From positions 124,001 to 188,000 of the forward strand of contig NZ_CANLMB010000002.1 in the NCBI RefSeq assembly GCF_947492365.1: a DNA stretch of 64,000 nucleotides, read 5' to 3'. Under the pieces are notes generated by a model, which saw nothing but the letters and a program-made list of their open reading frames with translations, was not told the origin of the DNA and made no database searches. Positions 35,147 through 43,237 of the stretch are shown piece after piece (position 1 is the first letter of the stretch; each line of letters starts with the position of its first letter). The position numbers and the translations under genes were made by a program. This DNA is from an uncultured Erythrobacter sp. (GTDB lineage: Bacteria > Pseudomonadota > Alphaproteobacteria > Sphingomonadales > Sphingomonadaceae).

Positions 35147-36436
35147 TTAGGGACGCGCCTGACCGGTGCCGCGCACCAGCCATTTGTAGGTTGTCAGACC
35201 CTCCAGCGCGACCGGCCCGCGCGCGTGCAAACGCCCGGTAGCGATCCCGATCTCCGCGCCAAGTCCGAACTCGCCCCCATCGGCGAATTGCGAGGAGGCG
35301 TTGTGCATCACAATCGCGCTGTCGACGGCGGCCAGGAAATGCTCAGCCGCAGCTTCGTCATCTGTCACAATCGCGTCAGTGTGCGCTGAGGAGTGGCGAT
35401 CAATATGCGCCAGCGCTCCCGCCAGATTATCGACCATTGCCGCCGATAGAACGGCGTCGAGATATTCGGTGTCCCAATCCTCATCCGTCGCAGGAACAAT
35501 GCGCGGGTCCAGCGCGCAGATCCGCGCGTCACCGCGCAGCTCGCATCCGGCATCGAGCAGGTCGCCGAGCAATGCTTTTGCCTCGCCAAAGCCTGCATCA
35601 ATCAGCAAAGTCTCCATCGCTCCGCAAATTCCGGTCCGGCGCATCTTGGCGTTGAGCGCGATGGCCCGCGCCATCTGCGGGTCGGCGGCAGCGTGGATGT
35701 AGGTGTGACAGATCCCATCGAGATGGGCGAGCACCGGCACGCGTGCATCCTGTTGAACACGGGCGACAAGGCTCTTGCCGCCGCGCGGCACGATCATGTC
35801 GATCAATCCGCTCGCGGTCAGCATCGCGCCAACAGCCGCGCGGTCCTGCGTCGGGATCAGCTGGACGGCGGCCTCAGGCACACCGCCTTCGACCAGACCC
35901 TTTTGAAAGGCGGCTAGGATCGCGCGGTTCGACTGCGCCGCTTCGCTGCCTCCGCGAAGAAGCGCTGCATTGCCCGCACGCACGCACAGGGCTGCGGCGT
36001 CGGCGGTCACATTGGGGCGGCTTTCATAGATGATCCCGATAGTGCCGACAGGCACGCGCACCCGGCTCATCCGCAGACCGTTGGGTCGCTCGCTCTGGTC
36101 GATCACTTGCCCCACCGGATCGGGAAGAGCCGCGACGGCCTCCACCGCGCTGGCGATGCCCTCCAGCCGCGCCTCATCGAGAACCAGACGGTCGAGCATG
36201 GCCGGCGAAAGTCCGTTGGCGCGTCCGGCTTCGACATCTTGCGCGTTGGCCGCAAGGATCGCTTCGGCCCCACTGCGGATGTGCTTTGCAGCGAGTCGCA
36301 AGGCAGAGGCGCGCGCGGCGCTGTCCATGCCTGCCAAAACGCGCTGCGCCGCGCGGCCCGCACGCGCCATCATCCCGACCAGTTCATCGGGAGATTGCGC
36401 TTGGCTGGAGTCAAAGGACTGGGGCTGGTGATTCAT
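35147..36436 (-). CDS. proA: Glutamate-5-semialdehyde dehydrogenase ProA
   Basis: The 429-residue aldehyde dehydrogenase family enzyme reduces glutamyl-5-phosphate to the semialdehyde in proline synthesis. Motifs include VRVPVGTIGIIYESRPNVT (cofactor entry), LRGGSEA, IPTQDRAAV, DMIVPRGGKSLV and the catalytic Cys in MRRTGICGAMETLLID. It is the first gene of a minus-strand run that continues into nadD, rsfS and rlmH. Confidence 0.95.
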   Translation of the reverse strand: MNHQPQSFDSSQAQSPDELVGMMARAGRAAQRVLAGMDSAARASALRLAAKHIRSGAEAILAANAQDVEAGRANGLSPAMLDRLVLDEARLEGIASAVEAVAALPDPVGQVIDQSERPNGLRMSRVRVPVGTIGIIYESRPNVTADAAALCVRAGNAALLRGGSEAAQSNRAILAAFQKGLVEGGVPEAAVQLIPTQDRAAVGAMLTASGLIDMIVPRGGKSLVARVQQDARVPVLAHLDGICHTYIHAAADPQMARAIALNAKMRRTGICGAMETLLIDAGFGEAKALLGDLLDAGCELRGDARICALDPRIVPATDEDWDTEYLDAVLSAAMVDNLAGALAHIDRHSSAHTDAIVTDDEAAAEHFLAAVDSAIVMHNASSQFADGGEFGLGAEIGIATGRLHARGPVALEGLTTYKWLVRGTGQARP

Positions 36437-36723
36437 CGCATTGGCAATAGCAGGGCGTTATGGCGCTGTCAGGCCAGACTCGTTGAGAGCGTTGCCAGCC
36501 TGCGAATCACCCAAAACCCGCGCCGAATCGCCCGCCCGTTTACCATATGGTCAGTTTGTAAGGATGCGACAGACGCACGTTTCGTCGCAATATTGCTCGC
36601 ATATGAACGCTTCACCGCGTTAAATCATCAGTTCAACGGTTACGCTTTGGTGAAGATTCGATTCTTTACAACTCGCTTGGTAGCTGTCCCTGCCTAAGCA
36701 TAAGAACATAGGTCGGGGCCGCT
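36437..36723. promoter_or_regulatory. Divergent intergenic region between proA and the M23 peptidase, with four GANTC sites
   Basis: The 287-base gap holds no open frame that looks real. It contains GANTC at 36504-36508, 36525-36529, 36655-36659 and 36660-36664 (the last two abutting), the methylation site of CcrM in alphaproteobacteria. It also contains two perfect 10-base palindromes, ACCATATGGT at 36542-36551 and GCAATATTGC at 36587-36596. This is more than chance would usually give in a gap of this size and suggests a regulated promoter. Confidence 0.5.
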
Positions 36724-37902
36724 TTGCCGGAAAATTCAGATAGACGCCCGTTAGGGGAAAGGCTGCGCTCGTGGTTTCCGGACCGCGAGTTTTTTATGCG
36801 GTCTGACGGGCAAGTCCGTTTCATCAAGATTTCTTCGCGCCTGCAAATGGGCGCTGCCGCAGCGGCGGCGTTGCTCGCGGTTGGCTATGCCGGTTCGATG
36901 GGCGTCATGGCCTGGAACAAGTATTCCGCCGAAGCGAGCCTTGCTTCATTCCAGGACGAGAAGGCCGAAGTCGCAAGCGCGCAGGAACGCCTCAGCGCCT
37001 ATGGCGACGATATCGATCAGGTGGTCGAAGACCTCACTCTGCGTCAGGAAGTGCTCGACAATATGGTCGAGGTGCTGCCCGAGGAAATTCGCACCGTCGA
37101 TACCAATGTGACCGATTCCAGCGAGGAAACCGCTGAAACGATCGAACAGGTCGGTGCGTTCTTCCCGCAGGCTCGCGGCCTTGCCGAAATCGAAGCGCGC
37201 CAGCTGGCCTTTGTCGAGAACATGACCCGCTATGCCGATTGGCGTGCGGCGCGCGCCGAAGAGGCGCTGCGCAAACTCAACCTCGATCCGCGCGCGATGG
37301 CACGCGTCACCCGCGCCGAAGCGGAGGCCGCCATGGGTGGTCCGCTGCAAATGCTCGCGACGTCTGCCGACGGTTCGCTCGATCCGCGTTTTGAGCGCCT
37401 TGGCCTCAGCCTTGCCCGCATGTCCGCGCTCGAACGCGCTCTCGAAGGCGTGCCGCAGGTTGTGCCAGCCGCTGACCAGCGCATCACCTCGGCGTTCGGT
37501 TATCGCCGCGACCCCTTCACCCGCCGCAGCGCGATGCATAGCGGGATCGATTTCAAGGGCGCCTATGGCTCACCGATCATGGCAGCTGCCACCGGCGAAG
37601 TGACATTTGCGGGCTGGAAATCAGGCTATGGCAAGGTGGTTGAGATTAGCCACGGCAACGGGATCATGACGCGCTATGCGCATATGTCTCGGATTGACGT
37701 GGCAGTCGGGCAGTCCGTCGATGCGGGCCAGACTGTGGGTGGCCTTGGTAGCACCGGACGGTCTACTGGTCCCCATCTTCACTTCGAAGTTCGAGTCAAC
37801 GGCCGCCCGGTCAATCCGCGGCCCTTCCTGGAGAAAGCCCCCGATGTTCTCGAAGAAGCCCGCGGAGCAGGAACGGTCCGCGAACCGCGCCCCCGCCCCT
37901 AG
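36724..37902 (+). CDS. M23 family metallopeptidase (membrane-anchored)
   Basis: The 392-residue protein has a cytoplasmic start, one membrane helix (about residues 42-63), a coiled-coil stretch (about 68-165) and a C-terminal LytM/M23 domain. Its zinc ligands are present: His272 and Asp276 (MHSGIDFKG) and His353 (HLHFEV), with His320 and His351 as likely catalytic residues. It should cut peptide cross-links in peptidoglycan. The start is TTG at 36724, eight bases after GGGG; an ATG at 36796 would remove 24 residues. It overlaps the bactofilin gene, a pairing typical of cell-shape modules. Confidence 0.9.
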   Translation: MPENSDRRPLGERLRSWFPDREFFMRSDGQVRFIKISSRLQMGAAAAAALLAVGYAGSMGVMAWNKYSAEASLASFQDEKAEVASAQERLSAYGDDIDQVVEDLTLRQEVLDNMVEVLPEEIRTVDTNVTDSSEETAETIEQVGAFFPQARGLAEIEARQLAFVENMTRYADWRAARAEEALRKLNLDPRAMARVTRAEAEAAMGGPLQMLATSADGSLDPRFERLGLSLARMSALERALEGVPQVVPAADQRITSAFGYRRDPFTRRSAMHSGIDFKGAYGSPIMAAATGEVTFAGWKSGYGKVVEISHGNGIMTRYAHMSRIDVAVGQSVDAGQTVGGLGSTGRSTGPHLHFEVRVNGRPVNPRPFLEKAPDVLEEARGAGTVREPRPRP

Positions 37903-38317
37903 ACCCCAAGGAAAAAGCATGGCCAACGGTAACTCCACCTTCTCGGTGATCGGCTCAGACGTGTCGATTACCGGCGATATCAGCGCTTCGGTTGACCTCC
38001 ATATCGACGGCAAAGTCGAAGGCGACATCAAATGCGCTTCGCTGGTTCAGGGTGAAGCCAGCGTTATCAAAGGCGGGATTACCGCCGACACCGCGCGCAT
38101 GTCGGGCAAGGTTGTTGGATCGATCACGGCGAAAGAGCTGGTGATCCTCAAAACCGCCAAGATCGAGGGCGATGTGCATTACGACGCGCTGACGATCGAA
38201 CAGGGCGCGCAGGTTGATGGCCGCTTTGCTCCCAATTCGCAGAAGCCGGCCGCAGCAGCGCCCGCCGCCAAGCCAGCGACAAGCGAAGGCGACCCGCAAT
38301 TGCGGATGGCCAACTAA
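37844..38317 (+). CDS. Bactofilin (polymer-forming cytoskeletal protein)
   Basis: The 157-residue protein has a Lys/Arg-rich start (MFSKKPAEQER), then a beta-helical bactofilin domain with repeating strands (FSVIGSDVSITGDISASVDLH and IDGKVEGDIKCASLV) and a disordered Pro/Ala tail. Bactofilins self-assemble into filaments that position envelope enzymes. The start at 37844 gives the MFSKK N-terminus common in the family and follows GGAGAAAG, though it overlaps the peptidase gene by 59 bases. ATG at 37919 after AAGGAAAAAGC is the alternative and would drop 25 residues. Confidence 0.88.
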   Translation: MFSKKPAEQERSANRAPAPRPQGKSMANGNSTFSVIGSDVSITGDISASVDLHIDGKVEGDIKCASLVQGEASVIKGGITADTARMSGKVVGSITAKELVILKTAKIEGDVHYDALTIEQGAQVDGRFAPNSQKPAAAAPAAKPATSEGDPQLRMAN

Positions 38318-38340
38318 GCCTCCGACCGGTTGGAATTTTG

Positions 38341-38376
38341 AAACGCCGCAGCCCCGCCGGGTTTGCGGCGTTTTCT
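38341..38376 (+). terminator. Rho-independent terminator after the bactofilin gene
   Basis: AACGCCGCA (38342-38350) pairs with TGCGGCGTT (38364-38372) around a 13-base loop, followed by a T-rich run. It lies directly downstream of the M23-bactofilin unit and overlaps the end of the convergent fadD gene. Confidence 0.8.
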
Positions 38377-40045
38377 ATTGGGGTGGCAGCACCTCGGCGC
38401 GCAGGGCCTTGCGGTCGAGCTTGCCAATAATGGTCTTGGGAAGCTCGTCGCGAATGACGACTTCATCGACACGCTCATGCTTGCCGATCCTCTCGTTGAG
38501 CCAGGCCTTGAGCGTATCAGCGCCAATATCCGCGTCAGGATCATCGAGCGTCACAAAGGCGCGCGGGACTTCACCGAGATAATCATCGGGTACGCCGATC
38601 ACGAGCGCCTCTTTGACGGCTTCGTGTTTGACAATCGCGTCTTCGACCACGCTCGGGAAGACCTTGAACCCGCCGACTGCGATCATGTCCTTGATCCGGT
38701 CGACGATGGAGAGGAAACCGTCTTCGTCCATCGCCGCGACATCGCCGGTCCGCAGATATTGCTTACCATCGCGGGTCACGAAAGTGTCGGCGGCGGTTTC
38801 GGGCCGGTTCCAGTATCCGCGCATGATTTGCGGGCCGTGGATCGCCAGCTCGCCTGGCTCACCATCGGGCGCGAGCTTGCTTGGATCCTCTTTGTCGAGC
38901 AGCACGATCTCGGTTCCCGCCACCAGCTGACCGATTGTGCCGCGTTTGCGCGTGCCCTCATAGGGGTTGACCGAGACGACGCCCGCGCTTTCGGTCAGGC
39001 CGTAGCCTTCTACCAGCCGCACGCCGGTGGCCGCTTCGAACTTTTCATGCACGGCGGACGGCATCGGCGCGCCGCCGGATATGCAGACCTTGAGCGATGA
39101 GAGATCGGTCTTGGCGAGATCGGGATGGTCGAGCAGCGCCTGAAACATGGTCGGCACACCGGGAAAGCCGGTGGTCTTCATTGTCTCAATTGTCTTGAGT
39201 ACTTGCTTGGCTTCGAAGCGGGGAACCATGGCAATCGATGCACCGCAAGCGACTGCGTGGTTGAGCAGCGCGGTGTTGGCAAAGACATGGAAGAATGGCA
39301 GCGCGCCCATCATCACTTCGCTGCCGGGATCTTCGAAGGGATTGATCGCCGCGACCTGCTGCGCGTTCTGGGTGAGCTGGCTGTGCCCCAGCATCGCGCC
39401 CTTTGGCCGGCCGGTTGTGCCGCCGGTATATTGAAGCAGCGCGAGGTCTTCATGCGTAACCTCGGGCAATTCGGATGGCTCGCGCAGCATGTCTGCCCAT
39501 TGGCGCGTATCTGTGCCCCAATCGACATCGGCGATCTGGCTGCGCTTGAACAGCTTAAGCGCGAGACCCTTTACCCACGGAAGCATTTCGGAAAGCGAGC
39601 CAACCACCAGCGATTCCAGTTCGGACGTCGCAAGCACTTTCGCCGCTGTGCCGTAAAGCTCGGGCACGTCGAGCGTGACCAGCACCCGCGTGCCGCTATC
39701 GCTGACCTGCCAGTTCAACTCCTCAACTGTGTAAAGCGGCGAGAAATTGACCACCACCGCGCCCGCCATCATCGCGCCGTAATAGGCCGAGGCGTAGATC
39801 GGGACATTGGGCAGGAACAGCCCTACCCGGTCGCCCGGCTTGATCCCCGATGCGATCAGCCCGCCAGCAAAGCGGCGCGCTTCGGCATGAATGTCCTGAT
39901 AGGAATAGGTCCGGCCCAGAAAATGGAGGAACGGCGCTGCTGGATTGCGCTGGACAGCCCGCTCCAGCATTTGCGGCAAAGACATATCATCGAACGTCGC
40001 ATCCCAGGGGGTGGGGTGATGATAGGGGGCGGTATTGACACTCAT
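38375..40045 (-). CDS. fadD: Long-chain fatty acid-CoA ligase
   Basis: The 556-residue acyl-adenylate-forming enzyme has the AMP-binding motif LLQYTGGTTGRPKGAMLGH, GYGLTESAG, and YLRTGDVAAMDEDGFLSIVDR, ending with the hinge and Lys region PKTIIGKLDRKALR. It activates free fatty acids with ATP and CoA. Start choice is between ATG at 40045 and ATG at 40057, neither with a strong ribosome-binding site; the more internal one is used here. Its stop overlaps the terminator of the bactofilin unit. Confidence 0.92.
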   Translation of the reverse strand: MSVNTAPYHHPTPWDATFDDMSLPQMLERAVQRNPAAPFLHFLGRTYSYQDIHAEARRFAGGLIASGIKPGDRVGLFLPNVPIYASAYYGAMMAGAVVVNFSPLYTVEELNWQVSDSGTRVLVTLDVPELYGTAAKVLATSELESLVVGSLSEMLPWVKGLALKLFKRSQIADVDWGTDTRQWADMLREPSELPEVTHEDLALLQYTGGTTGRPKGAMLGHSQLTQNAQQVAAINPFEDPGSEVMMGALPFFHVFANTALLNHAVACGASIAMVPRFEAKQVLKTIETMKTTGFPGVPTMFQALLDHPDLAKTDLSSLKVCISGGAPMPSAVHEKFEAATGVRLVEGYGLTESAGVVSVNPYEGTRKRGTIGQLVAGTEIVLLDKEDPSKLAPDGEPGELAIHGPQIMRGYWNRPETAADTFVTRDGKQYLRTGDVAAMDEDGFLSIVDRIKDMIAVGGFKVFPSVVEDAIVKHEAVKEALVIGVPDDYLGEVPRAFVTLDDPDADIGADTLKAWLNERIGKHERVDEVVIRDELPKTIIGKLDRKALRAEVLPPQ

Positions 40046-40126
40046 GTCAGTAATCATGCCGCAGCGGGCAATGACGCACAACAGGCTGTTTCAGCCAATC
40101 TGGCGATTTTGTGTATCCTGTAACGC

Positions 40127-40164
40127 AAAAGCGCCGGTCGAGCCCTTGCTCAACCGGCGCTTTC
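40127..40164 (-). terminator. Rho-independent terminator for the DUF1013 gene
   Basis: AAAGCGCCGGT (40128-40138) and ACCGGCGCTTT (40153-40163) form an 11-base perfect stem. Read on the minus strand it is followed by TTTT, about 50 bases after the DUF1013 stop. Confidence 0.85.
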
Positions 40165-40211
40165 AGAATGCGTGACCACCGATCGAGGCGGTGGCAAACG
40201 AGGCGGCGGGA

Positions 40212-41030
40212 TTACTCGCCCTCGGGCTTTTCTTCCCCGTCTGCATCGGCTTCCGCTTCGGGAGCGGCTTCTTCAGCGGGCGGATCTGCAAAAGTCGGCG
40301 CAGGGGCAGCCTCTGCTTCGCCCGATTCCTCGGCTTCGCGCTTGGCGGCAAGCCATGCTTCGGCTTCGGCTTCCTGCGCGGCTGCGGCAGCAGCTTTGAC
40401 GTTGGCGTCGCGTTCGGCGCGCAGCTCTTCGATCAGCTTGTCCTTGTCGCTGCGCCCGTCGACGACCACGCCTTCGGGAACGGCTTCTTCAGTAATGCCA
40501 GCGCGCTTGGCCGCTTTGGCGACCACCGCATCAAGTTCGCGCTGCGAACACAGGCCCAAAGTCACCGGATCCTTGGGCTGGATATTCTGGATGTTCCAGT
40601 GGCTGCGTTCACGAATCGCGCCGATCGTGTTGCGGGTGGTGCCGATCAGTTTCGAAATCTGCGCATCCGACACTTCCGGATGGCTGCGCAGGATCCATGC
40701 GATCCCGTCGGGCTTGTCCTGACGCTTGGATACCGGCGTGTAGCGCGGACCCTTGGTGCGCGTGACCTCGACCGGAGCCTTGTGCATCACCAGCGAGTAA
40801 TTCTCGTCCGCCTGACCCTTCTCGATTTCGCCGAGCGTCAGTTCGCCAGCATGGACCGGATCGCGGCCGGTATATTTGCTGCCAGCAAGATCATCCGCCA
40901 TCGCTTGCACTTCGAGAATGTGAAGGCCGCAAAATTCGGCAATCTGCTCAAAAGACAGGCCGGTGTGATCGACCAGCCAGGTAGCAGTGGCGTGCGGCAT
41001 CAGCGGCTTTGGCTGATCCTTGTTAGCCAT
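40212..41030 (-). CDS. DUF1013 protein (alphaproteobacterial regulator-like)
   Basis: The 272-residue protein starts with PLMPHATATWLVDHTGLSFEQIA and continues with FCGLHILEVQAMAD, KGPRYTPVSKRQDKPDGIAW and a helix-turn-helix-like segment (VSDAQISKLIGTTRNTIGAIR), as in the DUF1013 family (PF06242). The family is confined largely to alphaproteobacteria and has been linked to cell-cycle transcription; that link is from memory and not shown here. The C-terminal 80 residues are an Ala/Glu-rich, acidic, probably disordered tail. It is a single-gene unit with its own terminator. Confidence 0.85.
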   Translation of the reverse strand: MANKDQPKPLMPHATATWLVDHTGLSFEQIAEFCGLHILEVQAMADDLAGSKYTGRDPVHAGELTLGEIEKGQADENYSLVMHKAPVEVTRTKGPRYTPVSKRQDKPDGIAWILRSHPEVSDAQISKLIGTTRNTIGAIRERSHWNIQNIQPKDPVTLGLCSQRELDAVVAKAAKRAGITEEAVPEGVVVDGRSDKDKLIEELRAERDANVKAAAAAAQEAEAEAWLAAKREAEESGEAEAAPAPTFADPPAEEAAPEAEADADGEEKPEGE

Positions 41031-41049
41031 GGGAATCTCCGTAAAAATG

Positions 41050-41080
41050 TAAAGGGCCGCCCCTTTCGGAGCGGCCGTTG
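41050..41080 (-). terminator. Rho-independent terminator for the oxidoreductase-GST unit
   Basis: On the minus strand GGCCGCTCC, a GAAA loop and GGGGCGGCC form a stable hairpin, followed by a T-rich run (CTTTACATTTTT). It ends transcription about 90 bases after the GST stop and just before the DUF1013 start. Confidence 0.75.
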
Positions 41081-41171
41081 CGTAGGCTCAGATAGGGCAA
41101 AGCTTTGCGGACGGCAAGCGATTGATCGGGGGGAGACCAAGGCGCAACCCAATCGGCCTCGGCGGGCCGCG

Positions 41172-41804
41172 TCAGCTTTCCATCGGAATGAAGCCCGGCA
41201 GGCCTTCGATCCGCTTGATCCAGCTTGTGATGTTGCCGAACTCGTCAAGCGCAATCCCGGCTTCATCGGCGACATGGGTGTAAGCAAAGAGCGCGATATC
41301 AGCGAGGCTCGCCGTTTCGCCAGTGAGAAAGGCGCGGCTTGCAAGTTGTTCATCCATCAGCGCAAGCGCGGCGTGCCCCGCCACCTTCTTGCTGCCGATT
41401 TGCGCACGCTGCTCGGGAGAGAGGTTCTCTTCACCCACAAACTTCATCCAGAACCGCAAGGTCGCGACATTGGGTTCGTGGTTGTATTGTTCGAAGAACA
41501 TCCAGCGCAGCATGTCGGCCTGAGCAAAGCGATCTTGCGGGATGAGGTCCGATCCGCTCGCAAGATACCAGCACGCCGCATTGCTTTCGGGCAGGAAACG
41601 CGCCTGATCTCCCTCATCAATCTGCAGAACCGGAATGCGGCCATTGGCATTCACATTGGCAAGAAATTCGGGGGTGCGGGTCTCGCCGCGCAGGATGTCG
41701 TATTCGCGGCATTCGAGAGGCACGCCCAGCAGCGCGGCAGTCAGCTTGATCTTGTAACAATTGCCGCTGCGCGAATATTCATGAAGCGTGTAAGTTTCAG
41801 CCAC
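41172..41804 (-). CDS. Glutathione S-transferase family protein
   Basis: The 210-residue protein has an N-terminal thioredoxin-like domain (YTLHEYSRSGNCYKIKLTAAL, NGRIPVLQID, PESNAACWYLA) and an all-helical C-terminal domain (TGETASLADIALFAYTHVADE). These match GSTs of the beta/theta-like bacterial type; the substrate is unknown. The start is GTG at 41804, chosen because GGAGG lies six bases upstream (41815-41811); a longer frame to 41879 would run far into the oxidoreductase gene. It overlaps that gene by eight bases, so it is translationally coupled. Confidence 0.87.
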   Translation of the reverse strand: MAETYTLHEYSRSGNCYKIKLTAALLGVPLECREYDILRGETRTPEFLANVNANGRIPVLQIDEGDQARFLPESNAACWYLASGSDLIPQDRFAQADMLRWMFFEQYNHEPNVATLRFWMKFVGEENLSPEQRAQIGSKKVAGHAALALMDEQLASRAFLTGETASLADIALFAYTHVADEAGIALDEFGNITSWIKRIEGLPGFIPMES

Positions 41805-42825
41805 CGCCAACCTCCAGCACAATCTTGCCGATATGCTCGCCTGCTTCCATGCGCGCATGGGCCTTCGCCGCATCGGCAAGCGTGAAGGTCTGATCCATTA
41901 CCGGCGCCAGCTCGCCTGCGGCAAAGAGCGGCCATGCATTGGCGGCGATCTCATCGGCGAGCGCGGCCTTGAAGGCGTCCGTGCGCGGGCGCAGGGTTGA
42001 ACCGGTCAGTGTCAGGCGGCGCATCATGATGAGCGGCATGAACAGATCGGCCTTGGCCCCGCCCAGCACGGCGATGGTCACATGCCGTCCGTCTTCGGCG
42101 AGGCATTGCAGGTTGCGCGGAACATAATCGCCCGCGACCATGTCGAGCACCACATTCACGCCTTCGCCGCCAGTGTGCTCCTTGACCGCCTCGACAAAGT
42201 CCGCCTCGCGGTAATTGATCGCAAGATCGGCGCCCAGTTTGCGCGCCGCTTCGCATTTGGCTTCATCGCCGCAGGTCACGATCACTTCGACATCGAAGGC
42301 CTTCGCCAGCATGATCGCCATCGTGCCAATCCCCGAAGTCCCGCCATGGACCAGCAAACGCTCGCCATCGCGCACCATTCCGCGCTCGAAGACATTGTGC
42401 CAGACAGTGAAAAGCGTTTCGGGGATCGCGGCGGCGGTTTTGAGGTCGAGCTTACCCTCCATCGGCAGGCAGTGCTGCCACGGAGCGGTGCAAAACTCGG
42501 CATAGCCGCCACCGGGGGTGAGGGCCGCGACCTGCTGGCCAAGCATCTCTGCCGGAACATCCGCGCCAAGGGCCACCACCTCGCCTGAAACTTCGAGCCC
42601 CAATAGCGGCGAAGCACCGGGAGGCGGCGGATAAAGTCCCGCACGCTGGGCGCAGTCAGGCCGGTTCACGCCAGCATAGGCGACTTTGATCATCACGTCC
42701 TGGGGGCGCAGGTCAGGCACAGCGACTTGGCCTGCCTCCAGCACTTCGGGGCCGCCGGGCGCAGCAAACTGGATCGCCTGCATCACCTCTGGAAGAACTG
42801 GCCCATTCGCCCTTGTCATTGTCAT
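41797..42825 (-). CDS. NAD(P)H-quinone oxidoreductase (zinc-type alcohol dehydrogenase-like, QOR group)
   Basis: The 342-residue medium-chain dehydrogenase has the QOR pattern: AYAGVNRPDCAQRAGLYP, GLEVSGEVVALG, LVHGGTSGIGTMAI as the cofactor-binding loop, and a C-terminal AAKAHARMEAGEHIGKIVL. It lacks the structural zinc cysteines. Such enzymes reduce quinones or conjugated ketones with NADPH. ATG at 42825 is preferred because GGGG is close upstream; 42819 and 42849 are alternatives. It forms an operon with the GST gene and is divergent from the DUF1192 gene. Confidence 0.88.
   Translation of the reverse strand: MTMTRANGPVLPEVMQAIQFAAPGGPEVLEAGQVAVPDLRPQDVMIKVAYAGVNRPDCAQRAGLYPPPPGASPLLGLEVSGEVVALGADVPAEMLGQQVAALTPGGGYAEFCTAPWQHCLPMEGKLDLKTAAAIPETLFTVWHNVFERGMVRDGERLLVHGGTSGIGTMAIMLAKAFDVEVIVTCGDEAKCEAARKLGADLAINYREADFVEAVKEHTGGEGVNVVLDMVAGDYVPRNLQCLAEDGRHVTIAVLGGAKADLFMPLIMMRRLTLTGSTLRPRTDAFKAALADEIAANAWPLFAAGELAPVMDQTFTLADAAKAHARMEAGEHIGKIVLEVGGG
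41805..41815 (-). promoter_or_regulatory. Strong ribosome-binding site deciding the GST start
   Basis: GGAGG at 41815-41811 on the minus strand, six bases before GTG at 41804, lies within the end of the upstream gene and fixes the GST start. Confidence 0.75.
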
Positions 42826-42934
42826 ATCCCCGTTTGCCTTGTCCGGCATATTCAGTGCGATCCCGAATAGGCCGGTAGCAAATACCCAGCCTGCGCATTG
42901 ACAGCAAGCGGGCATAATTGCGATGTTGGGCACA

Positions 42935-43138
42935 ATGGAAGAGGATGACCGCCCGAGAGCCAAAGGAGACGCTGCGAGCAAGCTCGCTGCCGAAGACCTC
43001 GCCCCCTATTCGCAGGATGAATTGGGAGAGCGGATTGCGCTTCTCGAAGCCGAGATTGACCGCGTGAAGGCGCACCGCGACAAGGTAGCCGCACACAGGG
43101 CTGCTGCTGACGCTTTGTTCAGCAGTCCGGGATCATGA
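42935..43138 (+). CDS. DUF1192 family small protein
   Basis: The 67-residue protein matches DUF1192: EEDDRPRAKGDAASKLAAEDL, then a conserved helix SQDELGERIALLEAEIDRVKAHRDKV. It is a soluble alpha-helical protein of unknown function in alphaproteobacteria. ATG at 42935 gives the usual family start (M-E/D-E-D-D-R-P-R); an ATG four codons upstream at 42923 is also possible. It is divergent from the oxidoreductase gene and precedes clpA by 100 bases. Confidence 0.8.
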   Translation: MEEDDRPRAKGDAASKLAAEDLAPYSQDELGERIALLEAEIDRVKAHRDKVAAHRAAADALFSSPGS

Positions 43139-43237
43139 TAGCGCACCTAATAACCGATCCCGATTCGCAATCGCGCAGCTGCGCCCCATATAGTTCTCGT
43201 TTCTACCCCGCCGCCGCCCAACAGAGACCCTAAATTC

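Noticed and set aside
36441..36623. Small plus-strand frame in the proA/M23 gap
   Set aside because: Poor codon pattern and no similarity; the gap looks regulatory.
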